From Veillonella_A intestinalis (GTDB lineage Bacteria > Bacillota > Negativicutes > Veillonellales > Veillonellaceae), in NCBI RefSeq assembly GCF_943192895.1, contig NZ_CALPCB010000007.1, forward strand, positions 62,001 through 126,000: DNA of 64,000 nucleotides, read 5' to 3'. Shown in pieces: positions 52,012-59,686 of this stretch (its first letter is position 1; each line of letters opens with the position of its first letter). The notes under the pieces are model-generated. The model did no database searches. It saw only the letters and a list, made by a program, of their open reading frames with translations, and was not told where the DNA came from. The position numbers and the translations under genes are program-made.

Positions 52012-52040
52012 TTGTAACAATGTGAAAACAATGTTATAAT
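52012..52040 (+). promoter_or_regulatory. Promoter of the RHH repressor gene
   Basis: TTGTAA (52012-52017), 17-nt spacer, TATAAT (52035-52040); further TATAAT boxes follow. The spacer carries a direct repeat AACAATGT. No GTTTAAAC inside, so it may be active in the lysogen. Confidence 0.65.
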
Positions 52041-52077
52041 ATAAATATAATACATTATAATATAAGGGGGTGACAAA

Positions 52078-52251
52078 ATGAAGACAAAAGAATACTACGA
52101 TAGCTTACCCGCTGATACAAATCACGGTTTTAGACTACCAAAAGAACTAAAAGATGATTTTAATAGTATCTTTTATCGCCACGGTGACGCAAGCCGTGTA
52201 ATCCGTGATATGATTACTGATTATGTTATTAATCATAAGCAAAAAGATTAA
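52078..52251 (+). CDS. Ribbon-helix-helix repressor, candidate immunity protein
   Basis: 57 residues, MKTKEYYDSLPADTNHGFRL then PKELKDDFNSIFYRHGDASR and a last helix. The HGFRLPKELKDDF strand-helix A and DASRVIRDMITDYVINH helix B match the Arc/CopG RHH fold, which binds palindromic DNA as paired dimers. Strong RBS AAGGGGGTG, ATG 52078-52080. Located between two outward-facing promoters carrying paired GTTTAAAC sites, so it is the best candidate for the repressor that keeps the prophage silent. No CI-like repressor is elsewhere in the prophage. Confidence 0.82.
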   Translation: MKTKEYYDSLPADTNHGFRLPKELKDDFNSIFYRHGDASRVIRDMITDYVINHKQKD

Positions 52252-52255
52252 AATT

Positions 52256-52298
52256 GTTTAAATTTTGTCTTGACATTGTTTAAACAATAGTGTATAAT
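52256..52298 (+). promoter_or_regulatory. Rightward promoter with paired GTTTAAAC operators
   Basis: TTGACA (52270-52275), 17-nt spacer, TATAAT (52293-52298). One perfect operator in the spacer (52278-52285, within ATTGTTTAAACAAT) and a 7-of-8 copy (52256-52263) before the -35. Operator centres are 22 bp apart and the arrangement mirrors the minus-strand early promoter to the base. Confidence 0.85.
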
Positions 52299-52357
52299 AT
52301 AAATATAGAAAGGTGGTAGACACCAAATATATTTATATTAATCGAAAGGGGTATTTT

Positions 52358-52660
52358 ATGGATTATCAAGTAACTAAAAATGGTAAAGTAGTAATGACTG
52401 GTGATGACCTCAATACTATTGTTGAGGACTTATTAAGTGGAGATATCTCACTTATTACCTATAGCAATGTCATGGAGTGGCTAGAAGATAAGCCAGTAGA
52501 TGAGCCAGTTTTACGAAAGATACTAAAAGAAATGGAAAGTAAACAAAGCGAGTATGCATACTGGATAGACAACAAATACTTTATTGTCCCTATTGAGTGG
52601 GCTGTAAAAAGTGTAGAAGATTGTTTGAATACTTTTGATAATGGTTATGAGGTGAAATAA
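52358..52660 (+). CDS. Rightward-promoter gene, unknown
   Basis: 100 residues from ATG 52358 (AAAGGGG upstream; a GTG at 52313 without an RBS is rejected). Begins with a small beta unit (MDYQVTKNGKVVMTGDDLNTIVEDLL), then EWLEDKPVDEPVLRKILKEME and an acidic end. First gene behind the plus promoter, 1 nt before the next gene. No recognised family. Confidence 0.6.
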   Translation: MDYQVTKNGKVVMTGDDLNTIVEDLLSGDISLITYSNVMEWLEDKPVDEPVLRKILKEMESKQSEYAYWIDNKYFIVPIEWAVKSVEDCLNTFDNGYEVK

Positions 52661-52661
52661 T

Positions 52662-53534
52662 ATGGACAGACAAGAAGTTTTAGAAATGTTAAAATCAAAG
52701 GCACACAAATGTAAGCGTTACCCTTACCCACTTGATTTTCATATGTTTATCGGTATTACTGGCGTGAAACCAGTATGTTTCGAAAGGGTCACTGTTGGTT
52801 ATCCTGACAGTAACAACCCAGTTCACCTTGAGTACATCGAGAAAAATGGTGCTGATGTGCTATGTGCAATGATGTCCCATAAGGTAATGTACGGTGGCAA
52901 CTTTGACCCAAAATATATGGCGTCAAGACTACTTGCAGGGCTATTAATCCAGTTTACATATAACATGTTAGATTGGGTACACTGGCAAAGGACAAATGAC
53001 GAAACAATTACAAACCAATACTGTAAAAAACTGTTAGAAGACATCGGTATTACTCCTACATTATCAGCTGTAGCGGAAGACCTACAGTATGATGATAATG
53101 AAATATTTTACATGGACTTGATAGCCACTGAGCGTTGCACTATAGACCCACAATATACAGGTCGTATTGGTGCAAGTATCCCGTTAAGACCAACAAGAGA
53201 AAGTAAACTTTGTGAAGCATTATATGCAGACATAGAAAGCGTCATTGAATTTATGGATAACAATGTAAAGTTACTTGATGTTGACATGGAAGAAGTAGAA
53301 GGTAAAGCGTGTTACCCTCTTTCAATTTACAAAGACAACACAATATGTTTCAAAATGTCCCCATATGACTGGGCAGAAATGCCATTAGATGTTTATACAA
53401 AAAGCAATTATGATTTAGTAGTAGATGATAATAGATTATCTGTTACTGGATTAACTCAGACAAAGTTACATCAGTTTAAATATTTAACTGTCCATAACTT
53501 CCAACAATTCCAGTACGATTATGAAAATGAATAG
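52662..53534 (+). CDS. Plus-strand prophage gene, unknown (possible lysogen cargo)
   Basis: 290 residues, cytoplasmic, not recognised. Contains Cys/His-rich pieces (KAHKCKRYPYPLDFHMF, VLCAMMSHKV), LAGLLIQFTYNMLDWVHWQRTND, and a C-terminal beta-rich region (ICFKMSPYDWAEMPLDVYTKSNYDLVVDD). Opposite in direction to the lytic genes and without a T7 equivalent; could be an immunity, exclusion or lysogeny function. Confidence 0.6.
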   Translation: MDRQEVLEMLKSKAHKCKRYPYPLDFHMFIGITGVKPVCFERVTVGYPDSNNPVHLEYIEKNGADVLCAMMSHKVMYGGNFDPKYMASRLLAGLLIQFTYNMLDWVHWQRTNDETITNQYCKKLLEDIGITPTLSAVAEDLQYDDNEIFYMDLIATERCTIDPQYTGRIGASIPLRPTRESKLCEALYADIESVIEFMDNNVKLLDVDMEEVEGKACYPLSIYKDNTICFKMSPYDWAEMPLDVYTKSNYDLVVDDNRLSVTGLTQTKLHQFKYLTVHNFQQFQYDYENE

Positions 53535-53544
53535 AGGTGATAAA

Positions 53545-53835
53545 ATGTATGAAGTCATCAAAGATAATAAAAACTTATGTGTCCAATACGATTTGGATTA
53601 CATAGTAGACCACCTATTATGTAATTATGAGGTATCTCTTGATACCCTACAACAATATGTTGATTATGGCAAAAAATGAAAGACTTTTTATAAACAAGTG
53701 ATTACTGCACTCAACAAAAGTAATAGTCAAAAAGCGTATATTAATGAAAAGACAAAGGATTACTACATTAGATCACCTAAAGATGACTTGCTAGTATATT
53801 TGTTAAATACACCGTATGAGGTAACATATGCATAA
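53545..53835 (+). pseudogene. Small gene interrupted by in-frame TGA
   Basis: ATG 53545-53547 with GAGGTGAT upstream; the frame (MYEVIKDNKNLCVQYDLDYI...) ends at TGA 53677-53679 after 44 codons, but continues in frame for 51 more codons (KTFYKQVITALNKSNSQKAY...) to TAA 53833-53835. A TGG to TGA change would explain it. The 44-residue product could still be made. Confidence 0.55.
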
Positions 53836-53999
53836 TTACTTATTTAAAACAAACTGATGTTGATTATTTCATTAAGTTAACAAAAGATTTTGAAGACACC
53901 TATAAACCAATAAAAGAATTAGACCCTGAAACACTCAATGATTTACTTATAGAGTGTGGACATGAAAACTCTGTCTTCTATCAAGTGGATGATAAATAA
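53828..53999 (+). pseudogene. Short frame with displaced start, possibly frameshifted
   Basis: A good RBS (GAGG) precedes ATG 53828, which opens only nine codons. In another frame, without any ATG, an open stretch runs from about 53835 (ITYLKQTDVDYFIKLTKDFE...) to TAA 53997-53999 and looks coding. A single-base shift near 53831 or an ATT start at 53835 would restore a ~54-residue protein. Confidence 0.35.
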
Positions 54000-54000
54000 G

Positions 54001-54060
54001 AAAAAAAAATAAGGACTACTACAGAATACAACAGTGTATCTTGCAGTAGTCCTTTTGTTA
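54001..54060. terminator. Bidirectional terminator between plus and minus genes
   Basis: Hairpin AAGGACTACT/AGTAGTCCTT (54011-54020 with 54045-54054) with A-rich sequence on the left and T-rich on the right. It separates the rightward unit from the convergent secreted-protein gene. Confidence 0.75.
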
Positions 54061-54071
54061 TCCTTTTATTT

Positions 54072-54401
54072 TTATTTCTTTTTGTAAAACATCTTAAATT
54101 TACCAGTTTCAAAATTGTATACTTCTACTACATCATCATGTCTATTGTTAAATATATATCCTAAGTCATGACCTTTGTTATTATTTAATAAGTTTACTAC
54201 TATTGTTGTCTGTTTATCCTTTACTGTATAACTTTCAATTTCATATAAGTACCCTTTCATGTAACCATCATTTATTCTTATTGTCTCGTTCCCGTTTATT
54301 TCTTGCCAGTCTCCATATAAGTTTGATATTGGTATGGCGTTAGTTGCTCCAACTGTTCCCCAAAGCAAAGACACAAATAGACAAAGGATTAATTTTTTCA
54401 T
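54072..54401 (-). CDS. Secreted prophage-encoded protein, probable moron
   Basis: 109 residues from ATG 54399-54401 (MKKLILCLFVSLLWGTVGATNA signal peptide). The mature part (LYGDWQEINGNETIRINDGYMKGYLYEIESY...VVEVYNFETGKFKMFYKKK) is beta-rich, like a small lipocalin-like lipid or inhibitor domain, but no family is assigned. It has its own promoter and terminator at the prophage edge, which is the usual layout of lysogenic conversion genes. Confidence 0.65.
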   Translation of the reverse strand: MKKLILCLFVSLLWGTVGATNAIPISNLYGDWQEINGNETIRINDGYMKGYLYEIESYTVKDKQTTIVVNLLNNNKGHDLGYIFNNRHDDVVEVYNFETGKFKMFYKKK

Positions 54402-54443
54402 CTTGATAAACTCCCCTTTCAACACCTAATATTGTTACTCTAA

Positions 54444-54473
54444 ATTATACTATATGACCTTTGTTAGTGTCGA
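54444..54473 (-). promoter_or_regulatory. Promoter of the secreted prophage protein
   Basis: Minus strand: TCGACA (54468-54473), 18-nt spacer, TATAAT (54444-54449), 43 nt before the ATG. No GTTTAAAC site, so it should be active in the lysogen. Confidence 0.65.
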
Positions 54474-55091
54474 TAGTAATACACACTGGTACAACCTCTT
54501 GGATTGAGTAAGTTGCTGTTATAGTCAGCCGTGGGGATTCTAAAGGGGAACGGCTTGGAGTGTCCCCTTTAGAAACTAATACGGGCTACTGTTGGTTATC
54601 TCCACGGTCACTCCTCAAGAGGTACGGAACGCCCTACATGGGCTTGTGGAGTACCACTGGTAGAACGTTAAGAGTTAACCACTGGACATAATTAGTTCCA
54701 CTGGTTAAACACTGGGAACAAATACTTGTAGTCTTAACCTTTAGTATGCTGTAGGGATACTGTAGGAATGCCTATGGAGTGCTACTTGGTAGTCTTTTAG
54801 GGTATTCCGTGGTATTGACAAGTATTTACTGGGTCTTTTTCCGTCCCGACCTACCCCATAAATACAATAATAAGATAGAGTTGGAAACGATATGAATTGA
54901 GATGAACGGTTCGAGGGAGACCCCACGGGGGTATTCAGAGAATTTCAACTGATGTATATCGGCTCACAAATTTTTACCAATTTTTACCTTTTAGTCGTTC
55001 CAGTGGTTGTCCTGTAGTTTGATACTAGCAGTGCTAATTTTAGGTCAAGCAGCATTAACTAGCACATATGTTTAGTGTAATGTTGACTGTT
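54474..55091. other. 618-bp noncoding prophage end
   Basis: No supported gene. Contains a 12-bp inverted repeat (54538-54549 with 54563-54574, CCCCTTTAG-type arms resembling the hairpins at 17561-17625), several CCACTGG motifs (about 54653, 54679, 54698), and a short ACCCC/GGGGT hairpin near 54920. In the circular phage it joins the region next to int. It may hold the virion end, an origin, or a small RNA. Confidence 0.45.
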
Positions 55092-55105
55092 ATGTCATAT
55101 TCATG
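55092..55105. repeat. attR core
   Basis: Exact copy of the 14-bp core at 16035-16048. To its right lies the native hemE upstream DNA. On the minus strand the displaced hemE start now reads ATG AAT ATG ACA TAA, a four-codon remnant. Confidence 0.88.
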
Positions 55106-55255
55106 AGATAGTCTTCTTTCTACTAGTTCTAAGTATATACTTAATCTTACCATTTCTAGTGACAAATGAAAACTTTTTTCCATAAATTTCACAAATTTGC
55201 CTAATTATTTTTTCTTAATCACCTTTAAATAAAAGTATCCCTTACAAATAAAAAA
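55106..55255 (-). promoter_or_regulatory. Displaced native hemE upstream region
   Basis: 150 bp between the doxX terminator and attR, expected to have carried the hemE promoter. Minus-strand TAAGAT and an AAGTATATACTT palindrome (around 55130-55142) lie 25-50 nt from the old start codon; a clear -35 is not visible. Since integration it points into the prophage end. Confidence 0.5.
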
Positions 55256-55281
55256 CCGTATAGTGTCGCGACACTATACGG
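55256..55281 (-). terminator. Terminator of doxX: 26-bp perfect palindrome
   Basis: Two 13-nt arms (55256-55268 and 55269-55281) with no unpaired loop bases in the repeat, followed on the minus strand by T5. Also usable on the plus strand. It closes the doxX transcript before the hemE/attR region. Confidence 0.8.
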
Positions 55282-55338
55282 CCTCTTTATTGATTAATTT
55301 TTCTGTTGTCTGCCAACTGACAGTTCTTAAAAGTGTTT

Positions 55339-55755
55339 TTACCGCCGTGCGAAAGCGCTATCTACACTATAACGGCCTGGTCCGGCAATAAATAACATAA
55401 TCGAACCAAACATCATTTGAGATGGATAATCCCACTTAAAGAACCCACCCCCAAAGGCTGCATACGTCGCAATTAGCAAAGTAAAAGCAATAAGCAATGC
55501 ACCTAAACGAGTTAAAAATCCTAAAATGATTAAAAAACCACCTAATAATTCAGCAGCCGCAGCACCCATACCTAATAACAAAAAGCCATCAGGCACACCA
55601 AACTGAGCCATAGTATAGCCAATGTTATATAAGGTTTGCTCACCGCCAGCAAATTTAAAATAACCATGTGCCATCATAGATAGGCCGAATACTACACGAT
55701 AAAATAGTAAGCCTAAATCTTGATAGCGAAATAAATTATGAAACAAAAAATTCAT
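55339..55755 (-). CDS. DoxX family membrane protein
   Basis: 138 residues with four TM helices. DoxX family signs: DLGLLFYRVVFGLSMMAHGYFKFAGG at the start, AAELLGGFLIILGFLTRLGALLIAFTLLIA in the middle and IMLFIAGPGRYSVD at the end. Proposed roles of the family include redox or membrane-linked quinone functions; not determined here. Next to a secreted protein gene in the same direction. Confidence 0.88.
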   Translation of the reverse strand: MNFLFHNLFRYQDLGLLFYRVVFGLSMMAHGYFKFAGGEQTLYNIGYTMAQFGVPDGFLLLGMGAAAAELLGGFLIILGFLTRLGALLIAFTLLIATYAAFGGGFFKWDYPSQMMFGSIMLFIAGPGRYSVDSAFARR

Positions 55756-55802
55756 ATATGATCGCCAATCTCCTCAATTAATATGAAATTATATAGTGCC
55801 CA

Positions 55803-56444
55803 TTATTTAACAACTTTGGCAAATCCTTTTACCAAAGGCCACAACATATCATCATCAGCACTATTTAAAGCAATAATGCGTGCTGAAGGACCAAAATACA
55901 CATTATCATACAATACAATGTGCAAGGTTTCAGAGTAAATAACATCGCCTACTGGATTATCAAAACGCAATGTACCAGTGTATGTGCCATTTTTTTGTTC
56001 TGTTAATGGTTCTACTACACGATACGCTTGCACTGTATTCATAGTGCCTGCATTAATGGCAGCAGCTAACTCAGGCAATGAAGAAGAGTCCTGTTCTTTT
56101 TTCTTCTTCAAAGAAATCACAGGCATTTTACTTTCAATTCCTAAATTACGTAACCCCTGTTCACCAAACCGTACATCCGCTACTAATCCATAAGAAAATA
56201 CATTGTCTACCTTATAACGCAACTGATATACATCAGCACTTAATAAGCCTTTATCCAATAAGAATTGTTTAAAATCCTGACTATCTGTAAACAAGGCTTT
56301 TTGTGAACCAGCTAATATTGTTACATTATTTGGCACTTTAATATCTTTAATCGCTACCGTCGTAGGCGTAGCTGCACTTGCTAAACTAGTAACACTAACG
56401 GACAAAGCTAACGCCAAAGTAGCACACCAAGTGGTTGCTTTCAT
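55803..56444 (-). CDS. Secreted protein of unknown function
   Basis: 213 residues from ATG 56442-56444; the earlier in-frame ATG would touch the GAGGAG RBS. Signal peptide MKATTWCATLALALSVSVTSLASA. Mature part is alternating beta/alpha with a KKKKEQDSSSLPEL loop and ends ALNSADDDMLWPLVKGFAKVVK. No family recognised. 15 nt after glnS, so probably cotranscribed. Confidence 0.65.
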   Translation of the reverse strand: MKATTWCATLALALSVSVTSLASAATPTTVAIKDIKVPNNVTILAGSQKALFTDSQDFKQFLLDKGLLSADVYQLRYKVDNVFSYGLVADVRFGEQGLRNLGIESKMPVISLKKKKEQDSSSLPELAAAINAGTMNTVQAYRVVEPLTEQKNGTYTGTLRFDNPVGDVIYSETLHIVLYDNVYFGPSARIIALNSADDDMLWPLVKGFAKVVK

Positions 56445-56465
56445 GGACATCTCCTCTATAAAAAC

Positions 56466-58142
56466 TTAGCCTTTTTTCTGTGCTTTTGCCCAGCTATCAC
56501 GAAGGCCTACAATACGATTCATTACAATATGATCAGCGGTACTATCCGTATCTGTTACGAAATACCCTTGACGAAGGAATTGGAAATGGTCACCCACTTG
56601 CGTCGTTTTAAAAGCAGGTTCCCCTTTGCCCTGACAAACTGTCAAGGAATCTGGATTCAACTGTTCTAAAAAATCTTTATCCGCTGTTGTTTCATCATCA
56701 GCTTTTAATAGATACTCATATAAACGAATTTCCATATCCACAGCCGTTGATGCTTCTACCCAATGAAGCGTCCCTTTAACTTTACGTTGACAACCACTGC
56801 CACTGCGACTTTCAGGGTCATATGTACAATGAATTTCTTTGATAGAACCATCTTCATTCTTAATCACTTCATCACACATAACAATATAAGCACCTTTTAA
56901 ACGTACTTCTTTACCTGGTGTCATACGGAAGAATTTTTTCACTGGTACTTCCATGAAATCATCTTGCTCAATATAAATTTCACGACCAAATGGCACTTCA
57001 CGAGTTCCCATAGCTTCATTTTCAGGATTATTTTCGATAGTTACCATTTCAGTTTGCCCTTCTAGGTAATTTGTAATCACTACCTTCACAGGCTTGATAA
57101 CCGCCATTTGACGAGGAGCTTTCATTTTTAAATCTTCACGAATACAGAATTCCAATAAAGCAATGTCTACCACACTATCCGCTTTAGCTACGCCGATACG
57201 CTGACAGAAGTCACGAATTGCTTCTGGCGTATAACCACGACGACGTAAGCCTGAAATAGTTGGCATACGAGGATCATCCCAACCACTTACCAAATTCTTT
57301 TCCACCAATTGGCGCAATTTACGTTTACTCATTACCATGTTAGTAACATTCAAACGAGCAAATTCAATCTGTTTTGGCTTTTCTGTATCAGGCCATTCTT
57401 CAAGCACCCAATTATATAGTGGACGATGCACTTCAAATTCAAGGGTACAAACGGAGTGAGTAATACGTTCAATAGCATCTTCTACAGGATGCGCATAGTC
57501 ATACATTGGATAAATGCACCATTTGCTCCCCGTACGATGATGATCCGCATGCAAAATACGATACAATACAGGATCACGCATAACAATATTAGGTGATGCC
57601 ATATCAATCTTAGCACGCAATACTTTTTCACCATCTTTGTATTTGCCATCTTTCATTTCTTCAAAAAGACGTAAATTTTCTTCCACCGAACGATCACGGT
57701 ATGGACTATTGGTACCTGGTGTTGCAAAATCGCCTCGTGTATTTTTAATTTCTTCAGGCGTTTGATCATCTACATAAGCACGGCCTTTTTTAATCAACTC
57801 TTTGGCATATTCATACATTTGATCAAAATAATCAGACGCAAAATACTCACGATCAGCCCAATCAAAACCTAACCATTTTACATCGGCTTCAATGGACTTA
57901 ACATACTCAACATCTTCTTTTACAGGATTTGTATCATCAAAACGAAGATTAGTAAGCCCCTTATAGCTTTCGCCTAAACCAAAGTTTAAGCAAATGGACT
58001 TAGCATGACCAATATGTAAATACCCATTTGGCTCTGGTGGAAAACGAGTATGTACGCGTTTTCCATATGTCCCTTCTTCGTTATCTTTATTAATAATTGC
58101 TTCAATAAAATTTACTGCTTCCGTATTTGGCGTTTCCAACAA
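56466..58142 (-). CDS. glnS: Glutaminyl-tRNA synthetase
   Basis: 558 residues, class I aminoacyl-tRNA synthetase. FPPEPNGYLHIGHAKS with the HIGH motif at 43-46 and VMSKRKL as the KMSKS equivalent. The bacterial GlnRS anticodon-binding beta-barrels follow (CTYDPESRSGSGCQRKVKGTLHW). Charges tRNA-Gln directly. Confidence 0.95.
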   Translation of the reverse strand: MLETPNTEAVNFIEAIINKDNEEGTYGKRVHTRFPPEPNGYLHIGHAKSICLNFGLGESYKGLTNLRFDDTNPVKEDVEYVKSIEADVKWLGFDWADREYFASDYFDQMYEYAKELIKKGRAYVDDQTPEEIKNTRGDFATPGTNSPYRDRSVEENLRLFEEMKDGKYKDGEKVLRAKIDMASPNIVMRDPVLYRILHADHHRTGSKWCIYPMYDYAHPVEDAIERITHSVCTLEFEVHRPLYNWVLEEWPDTEKPKQIEFARLNVTNMVMSKRKLRQLVEKNLVSGWDDPRMPTISGLRRRGYTPEAIRDFCQRIGVAKADSVVDIALLEFCIREDLKMKAPRQMAVIKPVKVVITNYLEGQTEMVTIENNPENEAMGTREVPFGREIYIEQDDFMEVPVKKFFRMTPGKEVRLKGAYIVMCDEVIKNEDGSIKEIHCTYDPESRSGSGCQRKVKGTLHWVEASTAVDMEIRLYEYLLKADDETTADKDFLEQLNPDSLTVCQGKGEPAFKTTQVGDHFQFLRQGYFVTDTDSTADHIVMNRIVGLRDSWAKAQKKG

Positions 58143-58250
58143 TAACCATCCTCTCTACGTTGAACCAACATTCTAAGGTTCTTATGATATCTTTTTATTG
58201 TATCACAAATCCCCTCGTCCTGCCACGAATAGCTTATACTTAGGCATACT

Positions 58251-59228
58251 TTATTCGCTATAATTCACATCTTTATTGACACAAGTTTTTAAAGCCTTCC
58301 CTTGTACCCCACGAATTAAATTATCTGCTGTAAGCATAGCCATATCACGCCGTGTACGATCTGTAAAAGAAGCAATATGTGGCACCACTAACACTTTACC
58401 AGTTTTCAGCAATGGATGATCTCCTGGTAGTGGTTCTGGATCTGTTACATCAAGAGCCGCATAATCAATTTCACCTTCATTAAGAGCCCATACTAAAGCA
58501 TCAGTATCAACAATTTTACCACGCCCCACATTAACAAATAAGGCATCTTTTTTCATCTTTTTAAATGCTTCTTTATCAATCATATGGTATGTTTCAGGAG
58601 TCAATGGAGTCACTACTAAAACCACATCACTTTCAGCATATAAAGCATCGCGGTCACGATATTCTACCATATATAACTTTTCATCCGGACGAGGTTTGCG
58701 ATTATTATAGATAACCGTCATCCCAAATGCACGGGCCCGCCTTGAAATGGAAACGCCAATATTACCCATGCCAATAATCCCTAATGTGGCGCGACTTAAA
58801 TCTTTACCCTTAATATTCGAAGGGCGCTGTTCCCACTGACCACTTTTTACAAAATCAGCATTTTCCATAACGCGACGACTCGCGGCCGCAACCAAAGTAA
58901 ACGCTAATTCTGCCACAGACTCCGTTAACACATCAGGCGTATTGCCATACGGAATATGGCGAGCTGACAAATCATCAATAACAACATTATCATAGCCCAC
59001 TGAAGCCTGCGCAATTACCTTCAAATTAGGGGCATCCGCAATTAAATCAGCATCAACTTTTACATTATTAATACTCCAAAGACCATCTGCCTCTTTAAGC
59101 CACTCTTTTAACGTTTCCCGTGGCATAGGTGTCTTTTCAGTCCATTGTTTAATTGTTACATGTTCGCCTAAATAAGCTAATGCATCCTTACGCACTAAGC
59201 CTGGTACTACTACAACAGGTTTACTCAT
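58251..59228 (-). CDS. NAD-dependent 2-hydroxyacid dehydrogenase (glyoxylate/hydroxypyruvate reductase-like)
   Basis: 325 residues. Rossmann motif LGIIGMGNIGVSISRRARAFGM (near residue 150), the following FVNVGRGKIVDTDAL with catalytic Arg, EGEIDYAALDVTDPEPLP with Glu, and HIASFTDRTR (catalytic His). D-isomer specific reductase; the substrate cannot be read from sequence (glyoxylate, hydroxypyruvate or related). RBS AGGAGGTTG. Confidence 0.88.
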   Translation of the reverse strand: MSKPVVVVPGLVRKDALAYLGEHVTIKQWTEKTPMPRETLKEWLKEADGLWSINNVKVDADLIADAPNLKVIAQASVGYDNVVIDDLSARHIPYGNTPDVLTESVAELAFTLVAAASRRVMENADFVKSGQWEQRPSNIKGKDLSRATLGIIGMGNIGVSISRRARAFGMTVIYNNRKPRPDEKLYMVEYRDRDALYAESDVVLVVTPLTPETYHMIDKEAFKKMKKDALFVNVGRGKIVDTDALVWALNEGEIDYAALDVTDPEPLPGDHPLLKTGKVLVVPHIASFTDRTRRDMAMLTADNLIRGVQGKALKTCVNKDVNYSE

Positions 59229-59686
59229 ACTATCAACCTCCTAGTAATCAATCTATCCATTAAATAATTACTGTATACTATAAACTACAATTACAAACTA
59301 TCTTCCTTCTTTTCATTATATACAATTTGAGCCATTAGATAAAATAAAAACATTGAAAATTTCTGATATTTTAAACTTTTATTATTGCGAATGATTTTTA
59401 CAACTCATATTTACTCTAAATATATCGTTAACGCTCATGTTTTCACTCATATTTCCACTCACACCTTATTAAATTACTTTATCAATTCATCGATATATGA
59501 TATAGTTAAACATATAAATGAATCCAATCAGTTAGGGCTTATTAAAGCTCAATTTTAGAAACCATACTGATTATTTGTATATTTAATTTTTTATATGTTT
59601 GTATATGTATTATTACGTTCAATCCTTTATATGTTTCGGATGTATCAATTTGTTGTTTTCTGTTTATTTGAAAAGAGGAATTTCCC
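59229..59686. other. 458-bp AT-rich intergenic region
   Basis: Separates divergent genes. Very AT-rich with many TATA-like boxes, so no single promoter can be chosen. AGGGCTTATTAAAGCTC near 59534 forms a weak hairpin. No RNA gene or further coding frame is supported. Confidence 0.4.

Larger units (their letters stand above)
16035..55105. mobile_element. Complete T7-like (Autographiviridae) prophage integrated at hemE
   Basis: About 39.06 kb between two exact 14-bp direct repeats. It encodes the whole T7 core set: single-subunit RNA polymerase, SSB, endonuclease I, primase/helicase, family A DNA polymerase, exonuclease, portal, scaffold, capsid, two tail tubular proteins, three internal virion proteins, tail fibre, lysis genes and both terminase subunits. 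A tyrosine integrase sits next to the left repeat. Gene order follows T7 but reversed on the plus strand map. Classical T7 relatives are strictly lytic; integrases have been reported in some marine T7-like podoviruses. Three in-frame stops may mark the start of decay. Confidence 0.95.

Noticed and set aside
54741..54926. 61-codon minus-strand ORF in the prophage end
   Set aside because: No RBS, no recognisable product, in a region full of inverted repeats.
54880..54960. GGTTCGA-containing stretch that looks like a tRNA T-arm
   Set aside because: No acceptor, D or anticodon arms can be paired around it; no tRNA is supported and integration is not at a tRNA.
55030..55060. TTTTAGGTCAA at the right end matching the left end near 16090
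   Set aside because: The two copies are in inverted orientation, so they cannot be the attachment core; the 14-bp direct repeat at hemE fits instead. They may be arm sites.
55256..55281. 26-bp perfect palindrome as a phage attachment or operator site
   Set aside because: It is outside the 14-bp att repeat and directly follows the doxX stop with a T-run; a terminator explains it.
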